Of a DNA stretch of 64,000 nt, positions 11,673-23,452 are shown one piece after another. The translations under genes were made by a program, and so were the position numbers. The DNA lies in assembly GCA_030765045.1 (NCBI GenBank), contig CM060968.1:107952904-108016903 (forward strand). Reading direction: 5' to 3'. Source of the DNA: Tenodera sinensis (taxonomy: Eukaryota; Arthropoda; Insecta; Mantodea; Mantidae). Position 1 is the stretch's first letter; each line of letters starts with the position of its first letter. The notes beneath the pieces were generated by a model, which was given only the letters and a program-made list of their open reading frames with translations, made no database searches and was not told the origin of the DNA.

Positions 11673-11988
11673 AAAAACTAAACCCCAGCACATGAACGGG
11701 CTTGGCGCCCGGCCCTGCGTCCCCATCTGTGCCCACTACAGGCGTCATGAGTGGGGTGCAGTACTGCAGGGTGGTACGTGGTCAACCCCCGAGCCCTCCC
11801 GGCCAGTTATGCGGCCTTCATGACCTGGGGTTGTTACTTTTCCTCAATTGGCACCTCCGGGACCGAACGAGACTGAGTGCACCCCGTGCCAGACCTTCCA
11901 GCGGGGGAAAAATTCCTATGCAGGTACCGGGGATCGAACCGGGTCCTCCGCGCCAGATACAGGCGCGCTACCACTGCGCTGAGGAGAC
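11673..11988 (-). repeat. SINE-A (tRNA-derived), copy 1
   Basis: The minus strand starts with a tRNA-like head: AGCGCAGTGGTAGCGCG (A box) and GGTTCGATCCCCGGTACC (B box). A ~240-bp body follows that is shared with the copies at 14714 and 40559. Flanking near-identical 11-mers AGAGTAGGCAT (11662-11672) and AGAGTATACAT (11989-11999) look like a decayed target duplication. This is a pol III type element, not a tRNA gene: the head is fused to a conserved unrelated body and acceptor-stem pairing is poor. Confidence 0.8.
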
Positions 11989-11999
11989 AGAGTATACAT

Positions 12000-12711
12000 G
12001 GCCAACAAAATAACTTGGTTCTACTTTTACAACCTGTAAGCAATTCTTCGCCATAATTGTCTTTATTAAAGTGTTTCAAAATAGTTTTAATTTTATTTTC
12101 AAATTACTAATGCTGGGGTTTCCCTACCCTTTTCAGTGATTTCTTTCTTATTTTCATAGGCAAATGAAGAGAAACCTCCATTCAGAATTTCATACACAAC
12201 ACGGCACTCTTCCCCGCTTTCACTACTCCCCGCTGCATTCCTTCTCTTGCAGTTTTGCAGTTTCAACATTGCTTCCAATAAGTATTATTCCTAATTACCA
12301 AAATATGTGCAATTCTGTCTTTAGAAATTACACTTGGTAATCGTATAATTCATTAGAAACATCTGCCACAACAGTAATACTAAACTGGAATTATTACTTC
12401 CGTAAAATGAGGTTATATTGATAATATCTAAATATCTACCACCAGGAAACACTCCATGCCACCTGTAGGGGCTACGGAAAACTACTTGCAAAAGTGTCTC
12501 CTGTGTATCAATGTGTATTACCAACAATTAATGCTCCCTTTCTTCCACGGAATACACGCTCCTGACTAAATTGCAAAAATTGCCTAAAATAACAAGTTTA
12601 GTTTTTTATATAATAATAAATTGGAATTTTCCCTTTAATTTGATATTACATTATTATTATTATTATTTTAGGAACAATACTAACATATAAACTATATTTT
12701 GTAAATATGGT
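12000..12711. other. Unassigned
   Basis: AT-rich. A short ATT run lies near 12652-12666. No coding feature recognised. Confidence 0.4.
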
Positions 12712-12800
12712 TTGACATGACTTTCTGTACTCGCTCTTCTGCAAACTATTCTTACAAAAGCGCGTTCTTCTAATTCTAGTTAACGCAACTAAGCTTTCCA
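12712..12800 (-). repeat. Family R, 3' end fragment
   Basis: TGACATGACTTTCTGTACTC and AACTATTCTTACA correspond to the reverse complement of the last ~85 bp of R. Confidence 0.55.
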
Positions 12801-13292
12801 TACTATCTGATCACCTAGCTTTCTCTTTATAAAGCTTACCTACATACAATATATAAACATTTTTTACGAACATATCGTATTTTGCAAAACATATTTAGCG
12901 CGAAAAAGATTTTTAGATTTAACTTTTTATTATTCTTTATTTATTTATTTGAGATTAAAATGGATTACATGGGAGATTTTGTTTAGTTGGAGGTTTTAGC
13001 TTTTAAGGTTGAGGCCTAAAATTCATTCTTGAGTGTTGATACTGTGTTGAAGGACGACGCCTACCACCAAACTGTGACGAAGGTGAAGGGCACTTAGTGT
13101 CACCACCGGATATAGCGTTCAAGGGCGTCTCAACTAGGTGTAATGTTAAATGGACGCTTGGCGTCTAGACCTACCGACTGGATACGGTACTGGATGTTAC
13201 TTACTGAGGGCGACTGGGAGCACGGTAAAGGTGAAGTACATGTAACTCGGGTATAAAACAGTTTTACTGTACATGAATAGATTAGAATAAAT
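12801..13292. other. Unassigned
   Basis: No recognisable gene or repeat between the R fragment and the RT fossil. Confidence 0.35.
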
Positions 13293-13686
13293 AATGGTAA
13301 GCCTATAATTATTTCAAAGGGGGTTAGACAAGGTTGTCCATTATCAACTACTCTTTTTAATATATATTTCGACGACATGATCAGATCATGGAAGCAACAA
13401 ACAGTAGGAGGAATTAATTTGGGATCAAGACAATGTTATTTGATAGCGAAAAGTGAAGATGAACTTCAAAAGATAACACATAAAATTTTGGAGCCATATG
13501 TGTCCTGTGTAACGATCCAGCAGAAATGAACGAAGACCACTTGAAGACCTGTGAAGCATTAAGAGCAGAAGAAACTACAGTTCAAAAGTATTGGAAAGCA
13601 CGAATGCTAATGGCTTCATTGCCAGATGCAAGGCACTAGAAAACAACAACAACATTTTGGAGCCGGAACAGGCTAAAATAACCTAA
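13293..13686 (+). pseudogene. Non-LTR reverse-transcriptase fossil interrupted by a LINE 3' end
   Basis: Plus-strand reading gives GKPIIISKGVRQGCPLSTTL and then FNIYFDDMIRSW, the RT block just before the catalytic box, then AKSEDELQKITHKIL. The expected FADD/YADD box between these two blocks is deleted. The frame is interrupted at 13495 by a 158-bp insertion and resumes in phase at 13665, ending EPEQAKIT* at 13684-13686. Only about 60 codons of the original RT remain. Family level is uncertain beyond non-LTR RT. Confidence 0.75.
13496..13653 (+). mobile_element. 5'-truncated LINE 3' end with (AAC)n tail, inserted in the RT fossil
   Basis: Encodes a C-terminal ORF2 tail, CVLCNDPAEMNEDHLKTC (a C-x2-C-x9-H-x4-C zinc knuckle), followed by YWKARMLMASLPDARH and a TAG. 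It then ends in an AAC-repeat tail. ATTTTGGAGCC at 13485-13495 and 13654-13664 is an 11-bp perfect target duplication. This is a clean, strongly 5'-truncated non-LTR insertion of a family with no other copy in the window. Confidence 0.85.
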
Positions 13687-14675
13687 ACCGTGAAGTAGAA
13701 GAAGAAGAAGAAGATGAAATAAAGTTACTGATCTACATAAATATGAATGAAGCGGAAAAGGTCTACAGTGATAGACATCTATTGGCTTTACCTTTGCAGA
13801 GATTCCTGGTATCCCAAGTTCCATCTTGGAACATAGTAAAATATATTTGTAAAGATCAGACTGTCGCAGGGTTCTTCTAGCATGTGTGTAAGTGTTTCCG
13901 CTAAATAAAAAATTGGGGGATTTAAGTATAAATATTCTAGCTGAGTGAAGCGTTTGCCAGCACGCGTCAGCTAGGCAATATAAATATTGCACGTATGCTA
14001 ACAGGAAGTCGCATGTGTATACCAATGAATGATGTCCCAAATATCTCAATTCTATAAATTTGTACTCATCAAAATCATGCAAAAATATAATTGTCACAAG
14101 TACAATACCATTTTCAATTTTGTGGTACTTTTATTGCCAACTATTTTACCGCGGAGAGCAATTTCAGCATCTCAGAAAAAACAGAACTTATTACTGGCTC
14201 ATGGACATACCAAATAAACAAAGAAATACAGCAGAGCTACGCTTGGAGTGTGTCTGATCGTTGTTCATTTTCGTGACTGGTATGTCACCTGCATTTTTTT
14301 TTATTGTTTTCTCTTTTATGTGGCGTGAAGATAATTCTCAAAAGAATTCAAATCAGGTAATCCCAGTATCCACTGATTAATCATACGCTGAGCGGATATT
14401 TCTGCATGCACTGATTGGCTTCATCGCCTGTGCCGGCTTGTTCACCAGCAAAGGAATTTCTGACAAAAGCTTGCATTCAAAGCGGAACCAATATTTTGCC
14501 AAAGGTAGCAAGTTGTCTGTGGTGGAAAAATGGATTAAACTGCATTGTTTCTGCACATCGATTTACAAAAATTCTCTCTTACGCTTTAGATACGCGTTTG
14601 GTGTAAAGCTATGCTGTAAAATTTTTAATTTTAAACTTTGTGTTGAAGCTTTAATAATCTTAGTGTATTAAACAT
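13687..14675. other. Unassigned
   Basis: No recognised coding similarity. A 153-codon minus ORF (13636-14097) overlaps the RT fossil and its translation looks like low-complexity and random sequence. Overlapping short plus ORFs at 14029-14276 likewise lack motifs. Confidence 0.35.
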
Positions 14676-14713
14676 AAAATAATCTGACATGTTGCACTCA
14701 CAACACTTTCTTT

Positions 14714-15060
14714 TTCTCCTAAACCCCGGCGCAGCAGTTCATGAAGGGCTAAGGCCTACCGCCCAGCCGCTGCGTCCCCCACCTCTGCCCACTACAGGCG
14801 TCATTCGTGAGGTGCAGTGCTGGAGGGTGGTAAGTGATCAGCGCCTCTAGCCCTCTCGGCCAGTTATGCGGCCTTCTCGACCTGGGGCCGCTACTTCTCC
14901 ATCAAATACCTCCTCAACTGGTCCCCCTGGGACCTAACAAGTCTGAGTGCACTCCGTGCCGGACCTCCCAGAGAGGATAAAATCCCCATGCTGGTACCGG
15001 GGATCGAACCCGGATCCTCCGCGCCAGAGGCAAACGCGCTACCAACTGCACTACGGAGGA
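14714..15060 (-). repeat. SINE-A (tRNA-derived), copy 2, inserted in R
   Basis: The minus-strand head has TAGTGCAGTTGGTAGCGCG (A box) and GGGTTCGATCCCCGGTACC (B box), then the SINE-A body. AACACTTTCTTT is duplicated perfectly at 14702-14713 and 15061-15072, which marks a target-primed insertion into an existing R copy. Confidence 0.9.
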
Positions 15061-15705
15061 AACACTTTCTTTATTCTTGCACAAATTATTCTACATTTAT
15101 TCCTCAATCTTCTTTATGTTAATCGACAAAAACATTTTGTAGAAATTATCTTACTTTAATTTTCTTGTAGGTGCAAGGGAAGACAATAATCTTTTAGCGA
15201 TAGACAAATGTTTTAAGAGCGGTCACTATATGATGGTTGAAATTACGTTCTCTTTGCACGGCCAAGAGATAAAAAGCGAATAACGAGCTTCCATTTGAGA
15301 AAGGTAAACTATTGCAAAACTTATACAAATTACAAGGAATGTCTCCGAAATGGTTCACTCCAGGAGATCGACATTGTATAGTAAGATTTAGTGTATCTCT
15401 TACAGTTTACCATTTACGCAAATCATCAAGAATATACAGTGCTATATAGGCCACAGTCAGAAAATTCAAAATATAAATTTAATTTAGCATAAAAATATCT
15501 TAAATATAATGCATTTTAATAAAAATTCTTAGAGCCATTTTTGAGAAAATCAAAAGTTTCGAAAAAGTTTCCAGGTAAAGGGTAGTTTAGGGTGAAGGAA
15601 TTCTCTTCAAAACTGTCGTATCGCATTCTTGAAAGATGTTGAATCTAAATACCAACTTTGGTTTTTAACCGACTTTTCGTTTTTGAGTTTTGCTCTTCAC
15701 TGGCA

Positions 15706-15774
15706 GACACACACACATACACACATACACACACGCACACACGCACACATACAAAACACACAGACAAAACACAG
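15706..15774. repeat. Imperfect CA microsatellite in R
   Basis: Runs of ACAC broken by AT and GC steps, at the standard R microsatellite site. Confidence 0.85.
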
Positions 15775-15775
15775 A

Positions 15776-17011
15776 CGATTTTCTCAATTTGTGCTGCATG
15801 AAAAATTTACAGCTACTACCAAAAGTTGAACGACCTCTACATATTTCACCGAAATATGCTCTGTCCCTAAACTATTTTGTCCAGCGGCCTTGTTTGGTCA
15901 AACAATCATGTTCTTAAAGGGTATATTAAAAATAAATAATTATTGATGTCATTATGTTTAAGGAGTTTAAATTTTGTGTATCGCGCCTGCCACATTTGTG
16001 CTCTGTCTTGACGCGATATTTTAACGCGAGAATGCGTGCAGATCGTTCGCAAGTAGCATGTTGACTTGACGTTATTTCAAGGAAGTGGTTGGTTTCGAGA
16101 TTTCCAGACGTCCCTTTTGTGCTTTCTTTGGGTAAGCTCGGCTATTTTCCTCCTTTGTATATGTAGCTAAGGCTCAATTTATTTGGTTTTTATCATTAGT
16201 ATTTCCATGTTCACGTTTCTTTAAAGACATATCTTAGTTAAACACACTGGTATACACGTGAAAATATGTAAACATCACTTAAACCATAACAGCTATTTTG
16301 CACTACAAAGTGTACAGTACTTGGGGTGGAGTATATGTGAAAATCTAGTTTGTAGCTCCAACATGCGACAACCATGTAAATTAATGTACCGGTGAACCCA
16401 CAAAACAGTATTTCTGAAAAATGAGTGAATTAGTTTTTCAAATTTAATTTTACAGTGACAATTGCTGTTTATATGTAATTTAAAAAAAATAGCTCAATCA
16501 TTATAGGTTCTAAAATGTATGTAACATATGAAAAAAATGCTTCACTCATTTTCAAGTTCAAATGATGTTTTAGCAGCTCAGAAAATTAAATCAAATAGTT
16601 TTGGAGAAAATGGTGCCTGTATGTAGAAATTAAAAGTTACGGAAAAATACAAAAACTAAAAACTATAAAAGGGCATAGCATGCATTAAATGGGATTTTGA
16701 CATCTATGAAATGTACAAAACCCATATATTACATACCTGCTATTGGGTGAGGAAAAGGACGGAGATTTCAATATTGAAAAGAAAAAAATCGACTTCTGTA
16801 ACCTCACAAACTACAATATAAACTTTAAATTTTATGTTCAAAGAATCTTATGGTAATGTTATATTGGTACCGTTTAGCTAACTTTATTTTCTTGTATAAT
16901 TAGGTGTTTAATGGGACTGTTGTGTGATGTTAGGTCTTGCACGTGAAAGAGGGGGTAAACTTGAAGGCTGTTTTACAGCTTGCTAAAGCTATAGTGACCG
17001 GTATGTATGTC
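15776..17011. other. Unassigned
   Basis: AT-rich. Near 16125 a TTTGGGTAAGC string resembles a splice donor, but there is no ORF or partner exon to support one. Confidence 0.35.
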
Positions 17012-17952
17012 TATTTTACTACGTAAAGTAGAGGAAGTATTATATTCCACCAAAAAATTCGATGTCGATATGTTTTGAGCCCCCTGAATAAAACATTTTT
17101 AGAAAATGGTCCGCGTCTATCTGTCTGTGGACAGTATAAGTCAAAAATGAAAAGTCGGCTAAAAACCAAAGTTGGTACCTAAGTTAAATGTTCTTAAAGG
17201 ATGCGACACGAAGATTTGGAGAAAAATAGCTCCTCACTAAACTACCCTTTACGTGGAAAATTTTTTCGTAAATTTTGCTTTTCTTCAAGATGACTAACGA
17301 TTTTGATTAAAATGCCATATGTTTGAGATATTTTTATTGCAAATTAAATGTATATTTTGAATTTTCTAGCTGTAGCCCACGAAGTTGGATTTACTCTGGA
17401 TGATTTTTGCATGAGGTAAACCGTAAGAGATAGACCAAATCTTACCATAGAAAAAATGAAGATCTTGCTAAAATACACAATTTATGTCTCCATAAATTTT
17501 TTTGTAGAGTGAAGCATTTCGGAGATATTCCTTGTTATTTATGTCAGTTTTGATAACTTAAAGCTTTCGTGAAATGAAACATTGTTGTTCATTTTTTATA
17601 TGTTAACCATCAAAAACAACGAATTTGAAAGCTTTAAAACATTTGACTATCGCTCATATTCCCCTTGCTCCTACAAGCAAATACACAATAAAATAATTTT
17701 AGCAACTGTTTATCTCCACTAACACGAAGAAGATATAGGAATAAAAGTTTGTATGAATGGCTAGCACAAGAGTAGAGAAACTCATGTGAGTGTAACACAT
17801 AAGATTTTTGACTTACACACGGAAACACAGACGCATGTTTTCCTAAAAATGAGTCCCAGGGAGTTCCATTGCGAGCATTTCCGGTAAAATTTTGTTGTGG
17901 AATTTGTGGGTGGAATCTAGTATTTCCTGTAGTTAATGTAAAGGAAGTAAAG
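17012..17952 (+). repeat. Family R, full-length copy with inverted ends
   Basis: The left end (AGAGGAAGTATTATATTCCACC onward) is repeated in inverted orientation at 17815-17952 (CATTTCCGGTAAAA, GTGGGTGGAATC, TATTTCCTG). This gives imperfect terminal inverted repeats of about 100-120 bp around the usual R body. The microsatellite site is short (GTCTATCTGTCTGTGGAC). Non-coding; class unknown, with structure compatible with a non-autonomous TIR or foldback element. Confidence 0.75.
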
Positions 17953-19904
17953 ATCAACTTGTTCAATAAATATAACTGTTTATTTAAAAGTGCCCTTGTC
18001 CTACTTAAGCCTAATGATTGCGGCCTATTTGTTGTCTAAGTTGCAGTGCATAGGAATCCATAGCAATACTTATTTCAGTTATGTCAGCTGTCGAAAATGG
18101 TTCATTAGTTTATGCTACTGACGTTCTCAAATGACGAGAAAGACAGTTATGCCTGGATGTAGGCTTCACCGCCATCAATGTCGCATCATTGTTTCAGGAA
18201 AAAATAATAAGCCAATGGAGTCGCTTCTTTCATTAATCACCTGTCGTTGGTGCGCGTGATCTCAAACTGATGTCGACAGATGATCACATGACACTCATAA
18301 ATGGCCACGTCGGACCCTCCTGTCATTATTAGGAGAATATTGGCATGGCTCTTTCGGTTTAGTGGACTCGCCATGTCTGATAGACGCCTTGCTAACATTT
18401 ATCATACTCTGGTTCTAGTAAAGAATCATTTGGATGATGAATGGTATTTCCCAACCAGACGTCATATTTTTGCTCTGAGACTTCTTTTCCTTTTGATATG
18501 AACTTGCTAACTCTGAAGTATGCTTCCTCTTTCAGTGACGTTCTTTTCATTTTGTTGCAATTTCGCCCTTGCACTTTGCCGTTTTTTATTGCGTCATTTT
18601 TCTTTAGCTTCTTGGAAACCCTATCTCTCTGATATTTCTTTTCTTAATGCTGTACTTAGAAGGCAAGGGAGAGAGGCAGACTTATCTTCTTTATGATTTG
18701 ATACCATAATTATTCATGCGCAAGATATGCTCTTATAAAAAAGATAAGGACATAGAAAAGGAATTGGAATAAATAACCTCTGCCTCTTAGAATAAATGCA
18801 TAATGGAAAAACAAGGGTTATATTTTCTTACAGTCATTAGTATTCTTTTCGACGTGGGCTTAAGAAGGGGCTACGCCGACCTTTCCACTACGTCATGTAA
18901 GGTACGCGTTGGTCGTGTGCCAGGCGTGAGCAGTTGAAACATCGGCGATGCAATATTGCAACATGATCGCGAACTTTGTTACAGCACCTATTTGGCTGAA
19001 AATTGCTTCGACGTGATTTGAAATAAGAAACCTGAATCTATAGGCTTGAGAAGATATCAGAGACTGATTCTGTTCTTGGATATTGACCCATCGCCTTATA
19101 ATCTTTCTCTCGAATATATGTATGAAACAATAGTTTTAATATATAATAATGCATTGTATTTGTAAGCTATAATTACAATGCTACTATACATTTATTTATA
19201 ACCTTTAAAGCATATTCTAACAAGTAAAAATTTGTCTTCAGGAAATTCACATAATTAAACTAATTAAGTGAAATGTCACTTCCATGCCAAAATATCAATT
19301 CTGTTAAATTTAATAAACGTAAGAAGTACCTTGAAGGGGCAGCCGGTATATTATATGCATACAGAGTGGCATTCCTTCTAATATGAGCTTCATAGAAACA
19401 TTACAAACAAAAAGTCGAATGGCATTTTTCTTTGATCAACCGATTGCGAAAAAAATAAATGGCTTTTGTTCGGTAGTAATTATGGGACTTCACACAGGTT
19501 TACGAAATAATTAAACGCGAAGGTATAATCCGAGCAGCTCTTTCAGACGTGCATTAATTTGACAAGGTTGCGTTGAGGTTGGCCAGGAAATTGGCCTGGT
19601 TTGTGGATGTAAACAGGTCGGGCACTTTCGCTTTCGTGTAATGTTTTGGGAGCTAACGCTTGTGATTGGCCTACACAAGAAACGTAAATATGGAAGGACA
19701 AGGCAGGGTATGATTTTGTTTTCAAGACACGCCGTTACCGTGTTTGTTTATGTACTGAGCTAGGGAAAGTGACCACTTTCAATCTGCAGTTTGCTAACTT
19801 GTTTTTGACAAAACAAAAATATCTCCGTAGGAAAAGGTCACAGAAAACAACCTAAGATACAAAATGTGTTCCGAATACTATATATATATATATATATGCA
19901 ACAG
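17953..19904. other. Unassigned, ~2 kb
   Basis: No coding feature is supportable. A (TA)n run lies at 19880-19898 just before an R fragment. Confidence 0.4.
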
Positions 19905-20042
19905 TTAGGATGTAATAGTCATTTCATAAAGGTTTATCTCGATTAAAGAGGCACAGCTAGAACAATAAGAATTTGTAATTTGTTGCAGAATGTATAGGGA
20001 AAGTTGTGCCAAAGTGACATATCAGATTCTTTTCAATGTAGC
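19905..20042 (+). repeat. Family R, 3' fragment
   Basis: Carries GTTTATCTCGATTAA, AATAAGAATTTGTAA and CATATCAGATTCTTT, the diverged R 3' end. Confidence 0.55.
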
Positions 20043-21654
20043 GTTCAACATGTCTGTTTTTACGGAGTGTTTTGGCTCGCTCTTCAGTATGTAATCTGCG
20101 TCGCCTTTCCTCACCTTATCGAACAGAGAATAAAGGAGCGGGAAATTGGAAGGCAACGATCGACGTGCCTGCAAAGCTAGCGCGATAATTTAACGACAAC
20201 ATCTCATACGTGAGATGATGGTGTGCCGAGGGATTTGCGGAAAAAAATTTTTCCTTTCCTCGCTTCACTTATTTTTGTCAACACAGTGGCAGTAACACTG
20301 CCACCTTATGTCCTAAGATCCAATCATATTAACTTTTACCAACCTCAAACGGAATCAATTTCTTTTTTGTTCCTTCTCGTTATAATGGCGACCGTTAACG
20401 TTACGACTACGGGTTGTTATTTATGACGCAGCCGTCAAGAGCCGCACATTACTTGACGTAAAAACGACGTAAAGCATGTATACAAAGGGCAGGAATAACA
20501 TTAATTATTGTCCTTTTCACACCGTAAGTTAATTCATTCAGTTTAATTGCAAGCCATAAGAAAAATCTTCTATAAATAATAATACAGGTATTTTAAAATT
20601 ATTTTGGAATCACTCCATAAAATCACAACGCCTTAGTATTGAAATTAAGAATCGAACTATTAATACAAAAATTCTGATGGTATGTTCACATGCCTTTTTC
20701 CACCCATTAGCACTAGAGAAAGTAAATACTTTTTAGACAGTTGATAGTAGGGAATGAACACCGCATACAGAGAACGAAAAGCTGTGGAGTTTGGACTATA
20801 GCAAGAGGGAGGGGGTCAGTCCAGAGGAGACCAGGTACAGGCGAGGCACGAACGTTGTAGATGATGATGTTGCATGACTTACATTCAGTGTTGTCACCAT
20901 TTACACTAAAATATTCAGTCCCAAATTTGTGTGCCAGTTCAGAAATTCGTGAATATTTCGTTTTCGTGCTGCAGGCATTTTACTGTGTGGAATTAATGAA
21001 CACATTCGAGACAGTGCTGTCACTGTACTGAAACAATGACGTCACGTTCTGCCCATGTGGCAGGAAACTTGCGACCGCCTCATTTCGTCCGTCTTTTAGC
21101 AGTTTACGAATGTGTTGAAAGTATAACATTCTTCCACTCAGTGCTCAAAAGCTTATCACTCTCGCAAAGGTAACTTTGCTTTCTTACGGAATGTGACAGT
21201 GGCATCATTCAAGTAGGACATGAATCTTAGTTATAGAATGCTTGTATAAAATGAGTCATTTGAATGTGAATATAGACTGTGCTGAACCTATTGAAATTTT
21301 ACAAGCAGCGGAATAACTTGTAACCTTTTAATTCATTACATTTTTTGTTACGCCAATTGCATCGTTTTATTATTTCCATTGCCTTTCTTTTGCAGAATGT
21401 TACCGTTTTGTAAGTCATCATGTTGTCAACACTGATGCAAAGCAAGGCAACAATTGAACATCGCAGCTGGCTAACCATCATGGCCATGAAAAGGTAAAAC
21501 AATATCATATATATATATATATATATATAATCTATAATATGTCTAAATATTCAGCACTACCTGAAAAATAGTGTATGATGAACGGGTTAAAAGGAAGATT
21601 TTGTTTTGTTCGTACACCTACTCACAAAATAAAATCCTCGTATAATAAATAACT
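20043..21654. other. Unassigned, 1.6 kb
   Basis: No recognised gene. A TA-dinucleotide run lies at about 21507-21529. Short ORFs (20223-20426 plus, 21299-21508 minus) have no domain. Confidence 0.4.
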
Positions 21655-21730
21655 ATTGTTTTGGATTCAGGGAATCTCGAAACGTGTATTTCCAATGAAA
21701 TCTCGATATCGAATTTGTGGGTTGAACGCT
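21655..21730 (-). repeat. Family R, inverted-end fragment
   Basis: GGATTCAGGGAATCTCGAAA, ATCTCGATATCGAATTTGTG and GGGTTGAACGC correspond to the reverse complement of the R left end, with no R body beside it. Confidence 0.6.
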
Positions 21731-22231
21731 ATTATTGATATAACGTATTATTGATTCAATTACATTATTTCTTAGCCACATATCGTTATACAGTGGTGCT
21801 CGAATAATTCAAACGTTTATAATTCGAAATCGTCGTTAATTCGTGGATTTTTCTTGGTGCCTTGAATTTTGTATTAATGCAATGTAAAAAAATCACATAA
21901 TTCGAATTTCATTTTCCTTAATTCGAAGTTTTTGTTCAGAAATGTCAGTCGAAAATTAATCTAAATGCGGAGATTTAATATGGTAACCTCGTCCATGTTT
22001 CTGCAAAACTGGCCATCGCTCCGGAGTTATTTTCTCTGTAAAAATACAATTGAAATACAGTTTTGGCGGTAGAATAGCTTTCGTAGCTGCCGGACTTGAG
22101 CTTCTTCACCTCTGCCACATCCCCTTGTTTAAAACACATGCGCCTTTAGTTGGTAAAATACATATATGAACACAGCTAAGTCATGATTGACTATTTATAA
22201 CATTACTTGGTGGGGAACTGTTAGTAAAACA
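21731..22231. other. Unassigned
   Basis: AT-rich. TTCGAAT-like words recur (21800-21960). No gene seen. Confidence 0.35.
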
Positions 22232-22640
22232 TTATTGGCGTAACCTTACAAGGTTACAAGAGTTGGCTTTGAGGTGAATAGTTTCCATTTTACTCTTACA
22301 GAGACACCAGAAGTACGCCGGGTGGATTGGGTTGGTCTCGGCGGGTCCCGATATTAATGGGACATTGAGTGCCTGCCTCATTGTCCTCAGGTACCAGTCT
22401 GGAGAACTAGTAGCTAGTATGCTACATTCCTGGCGGCCCGACCATGTTATCGGTAGCCTTCCGTATGGGTAGAGGCACGTAAGTGGCGTATCCATGCCCG
22501 CCTCTGTGTAAAAGCAGGAGGGGGGGGGGGCTTTTTATATTCAAGGTATCGTCCTAATGGAAACATTCCCGGAGAGGTACTTGAATGTCCCCTTTTCCTG
22601 GTTTCGACTCCTGGTGGACCTTCGATCAACATTATATTTT
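22232..22640. other. GC-richer unclassified block
   Basis: This block is distinctly richer in G+C than its flanks and has a G12 run near 22519-22530. Minus ORFs of 87 and 61 codons overlap it but no family was recognised. It may be a fragment of an undefined repeat. Confidence 0.3.
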
Positions 22641-23448
22641 ACTCATATCTCAGAGTACCCTAAACTAGGAAGCAAAGGAACCCTTTATATGCGGTTACGG
22701 CAAAACGACATTGCTCCCCCCAAAAAACCATTTGTTTACAAAAACAAATTTGAGTATCTGGGTTAATTAACAAAATTTGCCATAGGGAAATTTGCTTGAA
22801 CATACTAGAAATACATAGCCAAATTTTGAGCAACCATTGTTAGTACAGAAGTTCATACAAATCAAATAATCTTTACATAGGCAACAATAGAGGGAATTAC
22901 GTTGACTTCAATACAAATATAAGGACTTTGCCCCATCTAACTCGATGACCCATAATCAAACAACTTCCATAGTGTTGAGAGATACAGGCAGTTGCATAAG
23001 TATTAGATCACATGAGACTTTCCTATATAATTCAGAATTATTTGAAAGTGTGAATTGTTATTAAAAGCATCTGTTTAATGTAAACCATAAATAAAAATTA
23101 AATAAATCTAATCGCTTGTAATATTTGCTGTTCTTGGGTACCGAGAGTGCAAAGCAAAATATACATGTACCACTTTAATATTTGATCACTTTTAGTTATT
23201 TTTATTCATTCTCTTAAACAGGCATAAAGGTAGGTAGGCAATCCGGATATCTGGTAAGTAGAGTGGGTTCGCACCTAGTAGGATATGTAGGGCTATCGGG
23301 AAGTGCTCCGCAGCTCTTGTGTAACCAAGTTTCCCCTAGAGACGGGAAATCCGGTGGCAGCATAGACTGCCGCGATTGTATGGTTATAGCGTTCTGCGGA
23401 ATAACAAATTTGGAAGATAATGCAGATAAACAGCAATACAACGTTACC
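22641..23448. other. Unassigned flank of the piggyBac element
   Basis: No gene recognised. The stretch 23214-23400 is less AT-rich, with overlapping short ORFs on both strands, but has no identifiable domain. Confidence 0.35.
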
Positions 23449-23452
23449 TTAA

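Larger units (their letters stand above)
14676..15775 (-). repeat. Family R copy split by a SINE-A insertion
   Basis: Minus-orientation R: the 3' end is at 14676-14713 (ATGTTGCACTCACAACACTT), and the rest is at 15061-15775 with all middle blocks and a CA-rich microsatellite at 15706-15774. The 347-bp SINE-A lies between. The R 5' inverted end beyond the microsatellite is lost. Confidence 0.8.

Noticed and set aside
14980..15060. Possible tRNA gene on the minus strand
   Set aside because: The A and B boxes belong to a SINE-A head that continues into the SINE body and is flanked by a target duplication; the acceptor stem does not pair properly. The same applies to the heads at 11920-11988, 40710-40785, 41035-41100, 42520-42610 and 56343-56415.
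11980..15060. CRISPR-like array of repeated SINE or R pieces
   Set aside because: Repeats are long, dispersed, diverged and in both orientations; no short repeat-spacer structure exists, and the context is eukaryotic.
16080..16200. Possible first exon with splice donor TTTGGGTAAGC
   Set aside because: No ORF, promoter pair or acceptor partner supports it; such a string is expected by chance.
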